From NCBI RefSeq assembly GCF_003258605.2, contig NZ_CP031264.1:6564232-6628231 (forward strand): a stretch of 64,000 nt of DNA, written 5' to 3'. Origin of the DNA: Peterkaempfera bronchialis. GTDB lineage: Bacteria; Actinomycetota; Actinomycetes; Streptomycetales; Streptomycetaceae. Below are positions 32,832-40,918 of the stretch, piece by piece (within the stretch, counting starts at the first letter, position 1; each line of letters starts with the position of its first letter). The notes under the pieces are model-generated. The model saw only the letters and a list, made by a program, of their open reading frames with translations. It was not told the DNA's origin and ran no database searches. The translations under genes and the position numbers were made by a program.

Positions 32832-35275
32832 CGACGCCCCCGGCCGTCGGCGCGGCCGAGACGCTGGGCATGGCCATTGTCGGAATCGGCTGCCATGCGG
32901 AGCCTTTCACCACGGTGGACGAGCTGGAACGCGCGCTGTTCGAAGGACGTGCCGACCTCGCTACGCGGGTGCGCCCGCCCGACGCCGCCGACCAGGACGG
33001 CTCGCCGGTGGCCCGGGCCGCCCGCCAGGCACTCCGGGACGGCGGCGCGGAGACCGGCGAGCCGATCGCCGCCGCGCTCCTTGTGCTGGCCGAGGAGAAG
33101 GCGGACCCCGAGGCCGGCCGGCGGCTCGCACAGCGGCTCGCCACCTCCGGCCCGGTGGACACCCTGGCCGGAGACGACGGCGACCTGGCGGAGGCGCTGC
33201 GCCGGGCACACCGCGTGCTCCGCCTCGGCGGGGACGTCCTGGTCTGCGCCGAGGACTCCGGCGGGGCGGTGGCGGTGCTGCTCACCGATGCCGCTCGGGA
33301 CCGCCGACGGGCCTATGCGGTGCTGGACGCCATGGCGGTCGGGCAGCGCGGAGCGGCGGACCGGGTCGCGCTGGAGGCCCTGGGCAGCAGGGCGCTCGAC
33401 CCCCGGGACGTCGAGTACCTCGGTCTGTACGGCGCGGACGCCGCCGAGCGGGACGCGACCGCGGCCGAGCTGGGCCGGGTCTGGTCGGCCGAGGCGGTCG
33501 GGGTACGGCACAGTGTGCTGGCCCCGACCGGGGAGAGCGGGCCGCGGGCCATGCTCACCGCCGTGGTCCGGGCCGCCCTCTGCCTGCACCACTGCTATCT
33601 GCCCGCCGTCCCCGAGGCGGTCACTTGCGAGTCGGTCATTGACGAGTCGGCCACTGACGAGGCGGCCACCGCCCGGTCGTCGCGGCAGGGGCCATCTGGG
33701 GAGCGGTCCGGGCTGTACCTGCCCTCCGGCAGCCACCCATGGCTGCGGCCCTCCGCCGCCGCCCCACGGCGGGCGTCCGTGGCGGCGGGGACCGGCGACC
33801 ACCGGGCGTATCTGCTGCTGTCCGGGGCGGCCGAGCGGGGCGCCCTGGTGCACACCGACTGGTCGCGGGTGACCGACCTGGCACTGCTGCCGGTATGCGG
33901 CCGGGACCCCGACGACCTGGTCCGCGCCGTCGCCCGGACGCGGGACGCGCTGGACGGCGGCGCCGACCTCGCGGCACTCGCCGCCCGCTCGGCCGAGGAG
34001 TCGGCGGGCGCGGCGCTGCGCGCGGTCTTCTGCGTGACCCCGGAGTCGGTGGGCCGGGAGCTCGGGCTGGCCCTGGGCTCGCTGCCGCGCACCCTGGCGG
34101 AGGGCCGGGACTGGGCCAGCCCCGGCGGCAGCTGCTGCGCGGCCCGGCCGATCGGGCCCGGCGGCGGGGTCGCCCTGGTCTTCCCCGGCATCTTCGGCGC
34201 CTTCCCGGGGTTCGGACGCGACCTGCTCCGCTGCTTCCCCGGGGAGCTCGCCGCCGTCGGGGAGTCGGCGTTCCGACGCGACGCCGGGTGCGGCGGGGAA
34301 CTGGTGCGGCGGCTGCTGGGCAAGGACGCCGCCGAAGCGGAACTCGCGGCGCTGGAGCGGGAGCTGTACGGCGACGCCGCCGGGCTGACCGAGGTGGGGA
34401 TCCTCTTCGCCGTCTTCCACACCCGTCTGCTGCGCAGCGTGCTGGGTCTGCGGCAGCACGGCGCGCTCGGCTACAGCCTCGGCGAGATCAGCATGCTGGC
34501 CGCCACCGGCTGGCTCTCCTGCACCGAGGACGACCTCGCCGCGCTCTTCGCGCTGCCGCTCTTCGACCAGGCGGTGGGCAGGGCGCGGCAGGTGGTCCGG
34601 GCCGCCTGGAACCTCCCCGAGGAGCTGCCGGACGGCGCCGTCTGGGGCTCCCGGGTCGTCTTTGCCGGAGCCGCTGAGGTCCGGGAGCGGCTGAGCCGCT
34701 TCGACCGGGTCTTCCTCACCCATGTCAATACGCCGGGCGAGGTGGTGGTCGCCGGTGATCCGGCTCAGTGCGAGGCCCTGGCCGAGGCGATGGGGCGACC
34801 CAGCATCCCCTCCGCGTACAGCCACCTCTTCCACACCCCGCTGATCGACACCGGGCGGGCCCCCGGGGAGCTCGGCCGACATGTCCGGCCGACCCCGGAC
34901 GCGGAGCTGCTCAGCGCGCACGGCTGCCGACCGCTGGACGCCTCGGCGCCCGGGGAGACCGCCGCCGACGTCGTGGGGGTGATGCGGCGGACCGTCGACT
35001 TCCCACGCCTCGTCCGGGCCGCCTATCTGCGCGGCTACCGCTACTTCCTGGAGGTGGGGCCCGGCGGCGTCTGCACCCGCTGGGTGGACGACTGCCTCGC
35101 CGACCGGCCCCATGTGGCCGAGGCCGTCGAGCGGCGCGGCATGCCCGCCGACCGGTCCATGGCCCGGCTGCTGGCCAGGCTCGCCAGCCACGGCCTGCCG
35201 GTGGACCTGGCCCCGTTCCTGCCCGGCCGCCCGCGAACCGCCCCCGACCACGCCCTGGTGAAGGAGACCCTGTGA
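32828..35275 (+). CDS. pfaB: PfaB-like acyltransferase with vestigial ketosynthase N-terminus
   Basis: An 815-residue protein. The N-terminus (about 15-60, MAIVGIGCHAEPFTTVDELE) starts like a ketosynthase. The following 350 residues have lost the catalytic Cys and His signatures, as in PfaB of PUFA synthases. The C-terminal half (about 445-770) is an acyltransferase: VALVFPGIFGAFPGFGRDLL, the nucleophile Ser550 in GALGYSLGEISML, then VNTPGEVVVAGDP and FLEVGPGGVCTRW. In PUFA synthases PfaB is a separate AT linked with product control. It overlaps oleB by ATGA and the ACP gene by GTGA. A Ser/Thr/Asp repeat (ESVIDESATDEAATA) interrupts residues near 270. Confidence 0.8.
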   Translation: MTTPPAVGAAETLGMAIVGIGCHAEPFTTVDELERALFEGRADLATRVRPPDAADQDGSPVARAARQALRDGGAETGEPIAAALLVLAEEKADPEAGRRLAQRLATSGPVDTLAGDDGDLAEALRRAHRVLRLGGDVLVCAEDSGGAVAVLLTDAARDRRRAYAVLDAMAVGQRGAADRVALEALGSRALDPRDVEYLGLYGADAAERDATAAELGRVWSAEAVGVRHSVLAPTGESGPRAMLTAVVRAALCLHHCYLPAVPEAVTCESVIDESATDEAATARSSRQGPSGERSGLYLPSGSHPWLRPSAAAPRRASVAAGTGDHRAYLLLSGAAERGALVHTDWSRVTDLALLPVCGRDPDDLVRAVARTRDALDGGADLAALAARSAEESAGAALRAVFCVTPESVGRELGLALGSLPRTLAEGRDWASPGGSCCAARPIGPGGGVALVFPGIFGAFPGFGRDLLRCFPGELAAVGESAFRRDAGCGGELVRRLLGKDAAEAELAALERELYGDAAGLTEVGILFAVFHTRLLRSVLGLRQHGALGYSLGEISMLAATGWLSCTEDDLAALFALPLFDQAVGRARQVVRAAWNLPEELPDGAVWGSRVVFAGAAEVRERLSRFDRVFLTHVNTPGEVVVAGDPAQCEALAEAMGRPSIPSAYSHLFHTPLIDTGRAPGELGRHVRPTPDAELLSAHGCRPLDASAPGETAADVVGVMRRTVDFPRLVRAAYLRGYRYFLEVGPGGVCTRWVDDCLADRPHVAEAVERRGMPADRSMARLLARLASHGLPVDLAPFLPGRPRTAPDHALVKETL

Positions 35276-35550
35276 CGTCCGAACCCGTGGACGCCGTCGC
35301 CCGCGACCGTGTCCTCGACGTCATCCGCGAGGTGATCGCCGCCTCCCTCGCCGTCGAGGTGGCAGAGGTCCCCGCCGAGTCGCGCCTCTACACGCTGCCC
35401 GGCATCGACTCGCTCAAGGCGCTGCGCGCCGTGACGGAGGTGGAGCAGCGGTTCGGGGTCACCCTGGACGTCGCCCAGGTGCTGGTGACGCACACCGTGG
35501 GGGAACTGGCCGACATCGTCGCCGCCGCAGCGGAAGGGAAGAGCTCGTGA
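35272..35550 (+). CDS. Free-standing acyl carrier protein
   Basis: A 92-residue carrier protein. Ser47 in LPGIDSLKALRAVTEVEQRF is the phosphopantetheine site, and helix 2 and helix 3 follow as expected. The GTG start overlaps the pfaB stop, and its own stop overlaps the oleA start (both GTGA), so it is translated together with both. Its position between an acyltransferase and OleA suggests it carries the acyl group passed between the Pfa synthase and the Ole enzymes, or loads a starter. The classic Ole pathway uses acyl-CoA and has no dedicated ACP, so this gene is a notable addition. Confidence 0.85.
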   Translation: MTSEPVDAVARDRVLDVIREVIAASLAVEVAEVPAESRLYTLPGIDSLKALRAVTEVEQRFGVTLDVAQVLVTHTVGELADIVAAAAEGKSS

Positions 35551-36569
35551 CGCCCGCCGGTGCGGCCCGCCATGCGCGGGTGGCCGAGGTCGCCACCCAT
35601 CTGCCCGAGGACGGGATGACCAGCGCCCAGGTCGAGGCGAGGCTGGCGGAGTTGAACCCCGGGCTCGTCCCGCCGCCGGGACTGATCGAGCGCCTCACCG
35701 GCGTCCGCTACCGCCATCTCGCCCCCGACGACTGGATGGCCTCCGACCTGGCCGCTGCCGCCGTGCGGAAGCTGCTCGACTCCTGCGGCCGGGACCTCGC
35801 CGACATCGATCTGCTGATCTTCGCCGCCACCAGCGCGGATGTGATCGAGCCGGCCACCGCCCATATCGTCGCGGAGAAGCTCGGCGCCCGCTGCCCGGTC
35901 TTCGATCTCTCCAACGCCTGCAACAGCGTGGTGAACGCGATCGAGGTCGCCGATGCGCTGATCTGCGCCGGACACTACGACCGCATCCTGATCGCCTGCG
36001 GGGAGCGGGTGACCCTCGCGGCGCAGTGGCGGCTGTCGGGGCTTGACGAGCTGTTCACCGTGGGCGCCTCGCACACCGTCTCCGACGCCGGTGCCGCCCT
36101 GCTGCTGGAGGCCAGCGACCGGCCCGGGGTACTGGGCCACCGCTTCACGGCCGAGTCGGCGGCCTGGCCGACCACCGTCGTGCCCGTCCAGCGTGACCGG
36201 CAGACCGGGGTGCTGACCGCAGGCCGGTTCCAGGTCAGGTCGATGGAACTGCTGGCGGCGCTGGACCGGGCCGACCTCACCCCGCTGCTCGACGCGGTGA
36301 CCGGGCTGGGGATGACCATGGCGGACTTCGCGGTGGTCTGCGTCCACCAGGCGGCGCTGCCCTATCTGGCCCCGTTCTGCGAGCGGGCCGGCATCCCGCT
36401 GGACCGCACCGTGGTCACCATCGCCGACCACGGCAATGTGGCCTCGGCGAGCCTGCCGCTGCAACTGGTCACCGCCGTGGAGACCGGGCGCCTGAAGCGG
36501 GGGGACCACGCCCTGCTGATCGGGCTGGCCAGCGGGCTGAGCCTCGGCGCGATGGTGCTGAGGTGGTGA
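35547..36569 (+). CDS. oleA: OleA-like thiolase-fold condensing enzyme (KAS III family)
   Basis: A 340-residue KAS III/thiolase-fold enzyme. The triad is Cys125 in FDLSNACNSVVNA, His267 in VCVHQAALPYL, and Asn297 in DHGNVASASLP. Glu101 in VIEPATAH is placed like the catalytic Glu that distinguishes OleA from FabH. OleA joins two fatty-acyl thioesters head to head to give a 2-alkyl-3-keto acid. FabH would be the alternative call, but the EPATA segment and the following oleC and oleD genes favour OleA. GTG 35547 overlaps the ACP stop. A lipstatin-type LstA/LstB role is conceivable, though those occur as a pair and only one is present here. Confidence 0.82.
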   Translation: MTPAGAARHARVAEVATHLPEDGMTSAQVEARLAELNPGLVPPPGLIERLTGVRYRHLAPDDWMASDLAAAAVRKLLDSCGRDLADIDLLIFAATSADVIEPATAHIVAEKLGARCPVFDLSNACNSVVNAIEVADALICAGHYDRILIACGERVTLAAQWRLSGLDELFTVGASHTVSDAGAALLLEASDRPGVLGHRFTAESAAWPTTVVPVQRDRQTGVLTAGRFQVRSMELLAALDRADLTPLLDAVTGLGMTMADFAVVCVHQAALPYLAPFCERAGIPLDRTVVTIADHGNVASASLPLQLVTAVETGRLKRGDHALLIGLASGLSLGAMVLRW

Positions 36570-36573
36570 CCCG

Positions 36574-38262
36574 GTGACCCTGCTCCCCACCCCCGAGGAC
36601 GGCACGCCGGAGAACGGCCTGCCGGACGACACAGCGGCCGACCTCACGGCCGCCTTCGAGGCACTGCGCGCCCGGCAGCCGGACGCGGTCGCGCTGCACC
36701 ACCCGGTCCGCAACGGCCGGTACGCAGAGCTGACCTACCGTCAACTGACCGAGCGGTGCGACGCCTACACCGGTGCGCTCTCCCACGCGGGCCTGCGGCC
36801 CGGGATGCGGACCTGCCTGATGGTGCCGCCCGGACCCGATCTGGCGGCGCTGGTCCTCGCCCTGGCCCGGCTCGGGGTGGTCCCGGTGCTGATCGACCCC
36901 GGGATCGCCAGGTCCGCGCTCCGCCGCTGCCTGGCCGAGGCCGCGCCGGATGCCTTCATCGGAGTGCCGAAGGCGCACGCGGGCCGGGTGCTGCTGGGCT
37001 GGGCCCGCCGCTCCGTGCGCCTGCCGGTCACGGTCGGCCGCCGCTGGTTCTGGCGCGGCCCCACCCTCCGGGCGCTCTGCGCCGCCGCCCCCGACATCCC
37101 GCCGCCCCGCGCGGACCGGTCGCCGGACGACCTGGCCGCTATCGCCTTCACCTCCGGATCGACCGGTGTCCCCAAGGCCGTCGAGTACCGGGCGCGGCAC
37201 CTCGGTGCGCAGCTCCGGCTGGCCCGGGAAACCTTCCCGCTGGAACCGGGGACGGTCGGCATCTCGACCTTCCCGCCGTTCGCCCTGGCCGGTCCCGCGC
37301 TCGGGCTGACCCTGGTGGTCCCACGGATGGACCCGATCCGCCCCGCCTCCGCCGACCCGGCGGTGCTGGTCGCCGAGATCGGCCGGTTCGGCGCGAGCGG
37401 CCTGTTCGGCGCGCCCGCGCTGCTGGACTCGCTCTCCCGGTACTGCGCGGACCGGGCGCTGGTGCTGGAGCCGCTGCGCTTTGTCACCTCCGCCGGAGCG
37501 TCGCTGGACCCCCGCACCGCCGAGCGGCTGCGGCGCTGCCTGCCCGAGGACGCCCTGCTCCACTCCGCGTACGGGGCCACCGAATGCCTGCCGCTGAGCG
37601 TCATCGAGAGCCGTGAACTCCTCGGCGAGACCCGCCTGCCGACCGAGCGGGGCCACGGCGTCTGCGTCGGCCGCCCGCTGGCGGCGAACACGGTACGGGT
37701 GATCACCGTCTCGGACGGGCCCATCCCGCTCTGGAGCGACGACCTGCTGGCGGAGCCCGGCGCCGTCGGTGAGATCACCGTCGCCGGACCGGCGGTCAGC
37801 GAGCGGTACTTCGGCCGCCCGCAGGAGACGGCACTCGCCAAGATCCGCGAGGGCGACCGGATCGTGCACCGCATGGGCGACCTCGGCCGACTGGACGAGC
37901 AGGGGCGGCTCTGGCTCTGCGGACGCACGTCGCAGCGGGTGCGCACCCCGGACGGAGACCTCTGCACCGAGCAGGTCGAGCCGATCGCCAACACCGTCCC
38001 CGGCGTCCGGCGCAGCGCACTGGTGGGCGTCGGCGCCCCGGGTGCCCAGACACCGGTGCTCTGCGTGGAGGCCGAACGCGGCATCCGGCGCTCCCAGCGG
38101 CCCCGGGTGGCGGCCGAGGTGCTCGACCGGTTCGCCGGGTATCCGCACACCGCCGCCATCCGGCAGGTGCTGTTCCACCCCGGCTTCCCGGTCGACATCC
38201 GGCACAACGCCAAGATCGGCCGGGAGCGGCTGGCGCGCTGGGCCGCCGGGAGGCTCCGGTGA
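36574..38262 (+). CDS. oleC: OleC-like beta-lactone synthetase (AMP-dependent ligase superfamily)
   Basis: A 562-residue adenylating enzyme. The P-loop is IAFTSGSTGVPKAVEYRARH (about residues 190-209), the A5-like motif is HSAYGATECLPLS, and the A7/A8 region is HRMGDLGRLDEQGRLWLCG. The C-terminal PVDIRHNAKIGRERLARWA is highly characteristic of OleC. OleC adenylates a 2-alkyl-3-hydroxy acid and closes a cis-beta-lactone rather than forming a CoA ester. It lies 4 bases after oleA, and its stop overlaps oleD (GTGA). OleB and OleC are fused in some actinobacteria but are separate here. Confidence 0.87.
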   Translation: MTLLPTPEDGTPENGLPDDTAADLTAAFEALRARQPDAVALHHPVRNGRYAELTYRQLTERCDAYTGALSHAGLRPGMRTCLMVPPGPDLAALVLALARLGVVPVLIDPGIARSALRRCLAEAAPDAFIGVPKAHAGRVLLGWARRSVRLPVTVGRRWFWRGPTLRALCAAAPDIPPPRADRSPDDLAAIAFTSGSTGVPKAVEYRARHLGAQLRLARETFPLEPGTVGISTFPPFALAGPALGLTLVVPRMDPIRPASADPAVLVAEIGRFGASGLFGAPALLDSLSRYCADRALVLEPLRFVTSAGASLDPRTAERLRRCLPEDALLHSAYGATECLPLSVIESRELLGETRLPTERGHGVCVGRPLAANTVRVITVSDGPIPLWSDDLLAEPGAVGEITVAGPAVSERYFGRPQETALAKIREGDRIVHRMGDLGRLDEQGRLWLCGRTSQRVRTPDGDLCTEQVEPIANTVPGVRRSALVGVGAPGAQTPVLCVEAERGIRRSQRPRVAAEVLDRFAGYPHTAAIRQVLFHPGFPVDIRHNAKIGRERLARWAAGRLR

Positions 38263-39278
38263 GGGTACTGGTCACCGGCGGCAGCGGCTTCCTGGGCAGG
38301 GCCGTCTGCGTCCAACTCCGGGCGGCCGGCCACCAGGTCCGGTCGCTCGGCCGCCACCGCTCGGCGCAGCTGGCCGCCCTCGGCGTGGAGCAGCACCCGG
38401 CGGACCTCCGCGACCGGGCGGCGGTCGCCGACGCGGTCGCCGGATGCGCGGCGGTCATCCACTGCGCGGCCAAGGCCGGGGCCTGGGGACCGGCCGCCGA
38501 GTACCACGCGGTCAACGTCGGCGGCACCGAAAACGTGATCGCGGGGTGCCTGGAACACGGCGTGCGGCGGCTGGTGTACACCTCCAGCCCTAGCGTGGTC
38601 CACCGGGGCCGGGACCTGGAGGGCGTCGATGAGTCGGTGCCGTACGCCACCCGCTTCCCGGGCCCGTACCCCCGGAGCAAGGCGGAGGCCGAGCAGCGGG
38701 TGCTGGCGGCCAACTCGCCGCAGCTGGCCACGGTGGCGCTGCGGCCCCATCTGATCTGGGGCCCCGGCGATCCGCACTTCACCCCCCGCATCCTCGAAGC
38801 CGCCCGCACCGGCCGGCTGCGGCTGGTCGGGCCACCGGGCAAACGGATCGACACCACCTATGTGGACAACGCCGCCGAGGCCCATCTGCTCGCCCTGGAC
38901 CGGCTGCACCCGGCCGCGCCGATCGCAGGCCGCGCCTACTTCCTCAGCCAGGGCGACCCCCGGACCACCGACGACACCCTGAACGCCCTGCTGGCGGCGG
39001 CCGGACTGCCCCCGGAGACCCGACGCGTCCCGCGCGCCCCGGCACGGGCCGCCGCCGCCCTGCTGGAGACCGCCTACCGGGCGGCCCGGGTGCCGGCCGA
39101 ACCGCCGCTCACCCGGCTGGTGGCCGGACAGCTCGGCACCTCGCACTGGTTCGACATCTCCGCCGCACGGCGTGACCTGGACTACCGGCCGCGCATCGGC
39201 ACCGAGGAGGGGCTGCGCCGGCTGGCCTGGCACCTGGCAGCGAGTACGGCCGGACCGGAGAACGGCGGCGCCCGATGA
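38259..39278 (+). CDS. oleD: OleD-like NAD(P)-dependent 2-alkyl-3-ketoacid reductase
   Basis: A 339-residue extended short-chain dehydrogenase. The nucleotide site is VLVTGGSGFLGRAV at the N-terminus. The active-site Ser lies in LVYTSSPSVVH, and the Tyr/Lys pair is in GPYPRSKAEAEQRV. OleD reduces the beta-keto group of the OleA product before OleC acts. The 3-beta-HSD/epimerase-like layout and the SSPSV segment match known OleD proteins. It overlaps oleC at the 5' end and touches pfaD at the 3' end. Confidence 0.87.
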   Translation: MRVLVTGGSGFLGRAVCVQLRAAGHQVRSLGRHRSAQLAALGVEQHPADLRDRAAVADAVAGCAAVIHCAAKAGAWGPAAEYHAVNVGGTENVIAGCLEHGVRRLVYTSSPSVVHRGRDLEGVDESVPYATRFPGPYPRSKAEAEQRVLAANSPQLATVALRPHLIWGPGDPHFTPRILEAARTGRLRLVGPPGKRIDTTYVDNAAEAHLLALDRLHPAAPIAGRAYFLSQGDPRTTDDTLNALLAAAGLPPETRRVPRAPARAAAALLETAYRAARVPAEPPLTRLVAGQLGTSHWFDISAARRDLDYRPRIGTEEGLRRLAWHLAASTAGPENGGAR

Positions 39279-39307
39279 ACCGCTACCCGACAAGGGAGGA
39301 CGCATCG

Positions 39308-40909
39308 ATGCCCGTCCAGCAGCGCTCCGGCTCGGCCCCTGGGGAGGCGGGCCGACCGGTGTACGCCCCGGCCGAGCTGCCCGGGGTGATCCAGCGGATC
39401 CGGGAACCGGCCCATGTCGTACGGGACCGCGACGGCGGCCTCGGCGTGGCGGCGGGCAGCCCACCGCCCTCCGGCCCCGGCGGCGAGATCGTCGGCACCC
39501 TGCCGCCGCTCTACCCGGAATGGCTCGGCGACCGCTCGTTCGGCGAGGCCCATGCGGTGCGCTTCCCCTATGTGGCCGGGGAGATGGCCAAGGGGATCGC
39601 CACCACCCGCATGGTGACCGCCATGGCGGAGGCGGAGATGCTCGGCTTCTTCGGCGCGGCCGGCCTCGCCCTGCCCGCCGTGGAGGCCGCGGTGGACGAA
39701 CTGCGGCGTGCCCTGCCCGGCCGGACCAACTGGGGCGTCAACCTCATCCACTCCCCGGCCGAACCGGCCCTGGAGGAGCAGGTCGCGGATCTGCTGCTGC
39801 GCCGCGCCGTGCCCCATGTCTCCGCCTCCGCCTTTATGCGGCTGACCCCCGCCGTCGTCCGCTGCGCCGCCACCGGACTGCACCGGGACGCAGCGGGCCG
39901 GATCGCCCGGCGGACCCGGCTGATGGCCAAGGTCTCCCGCCCGGAGGTGGCCGAGCAGTTTCTGTCGCCGGCCCCCGAGCCGCTGCTGCGCGCCCTGGTG
40001 GAACGCGGCCTGCTCACCGCCGAGGAGGCCGAGTTGGCCGGGCACGTCCCGGTGGCCGACGACATCACGGTGGAGGCCGACAGCGGCGGCCACACCGACA
40101 ACCGCCCGCTGTCGGTGCTGCTGCCCACCATCCTGGCCCTGCGCGACCGGACGGCCGAGCGGTACCCCCGCCACCCCGGGCCCGTCCGGATCGGCGCGGC
40201 CGGCGGGCTCGGCACCCCGGGCGCGGTCTCCGCCGCCTTCGCCCTCGGCGCCGCCTATGCGGTCACCGGGTCGGTGAACCAGGTCGCGGTGGAGTCGGGC
40301 GTCTCCGACGACGCCAGAAACCTGCTGGCGCAGGCCGATGTCGCCGATGTCACCATGGCTCCCGCCGCAGACATGTTCGAGCTGGGCGTGAAGCTCCAGG
40401 TGCTCCAGCACGGCACGCTCTTCGCCGCGCGGGCCACCCGGCTGTACGACGTCTACCGCGACCACGACTCGCTGGAGTCCGTCCCGGCGGCGCTGCTGGC
40501 CCGGATCGAGGCCGAGGTGCTGGGCAGCCCGGTCGCGCAGGTCTGGGAGCTGACCCGGCGGTTCTGGGAGCGGCGCGACCCCGCCCAGCTGGCCAGGGCC
40601 GAGCGCGATCCCAAGCACCGGATGGCCCTGGTCTTCCGCTGGTACCTGGGCAGCTCCAGCCGGTGGGCGATCACCGGGGACACCTCGCGCCGCGCCGACT
40701 ACCAGCTCTGGTGCGGCCCGGCGATGGGCGCCTTCAACCGGTGGACGGCGGGCAGCTTCCTCGCGCAGCCCGGCAACCGGTCGGTGGTCCAGATCGCGCT
40801 CAACCTGCTGGAGGGCGCGGCGGTGCTGACCCGCGCCCACCAGCTGCGCACCTATGGCGTACCGGTTCCCCCGGCGGGGTTCCACTTTCGGCCCCGACCG
40901 CTGAGCTGA
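39308..40909 (+). CDS. pfaD: PfaD-like trans-acting enoyl reductase (FMN, PfaD/FabD2 family)
   Basis: A 533-residue TIM-barrel flavoprotein of the PfaD family. Visible family features are the FPYVAGEMAKGIATTRMV segment, TNWGVNLIHSP, ADSGGHTDNRPLSVLLP (flavin site), AAGGLGTPGAVSAAFALGA, and WCGPAMGAFNRWTAGSFLA near the end. It reduces enoyl-ACP in trans, since the megasynthases lack an ER domain. Two starts compete. ATG 39275 overlaps the oleD stop. ATG 39308 lies 7 bases after AAGGGAGGA and is my choice; the difference is 11 residues. Confidence 0.92.
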   Translation: MPVQQRSGSAPGEAGRPVYAPAELPGVIQRIREPAHVVRDRDGGLGVAAGSPPPSGPGGEIVGTLPPLYPEWLGDRSFGEAHAVRFPYVAGEMAKGIATTRMVTAMAEAEMLGFFGAAGLALPAVEAAVDELRRALPGRTNWGVNLIHSPAEPALEEQVADLLLRRAVPHVSASAFMRLTPAVVRCAATGLHRDAAGRIARRTRLMAKVSRPEVAEQFLSPAPEPLLRALVERGLLTAEEAELAGHVPVADDITVEADSGGHTDNRPLSVLLPTILALRDRTAERYPRHPGPVRIGAAGGLGTPGAVSAAFALGAAYAVTGSVNQVAVESGVSDDARNLLAQADVADVTMAPAADMFELGVKLQVLQHGTLFAARATRLYDVYRDHDSLESVPAALLARIEAEVLGSPVAQVWELTRRFWERRDPAQLARAERDPKHRMALVFRWYLGSSSRWAITGDTSRRADYQLWCGPAMGAFNRWTAGSFLAQPGNRSVVQIALNLLEGAAVLTRAHQLRTYGVPVPPAGFHFRPRPLS

Positions 40910-40918
40910 GGAGAGACC

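Noticed and set aside
36574-38262. Ordinary long-chain acyl-CoA synthetase
   Set aside because: The C-terminal RHNAKIGRE segment and neighbours point to OleC instead.
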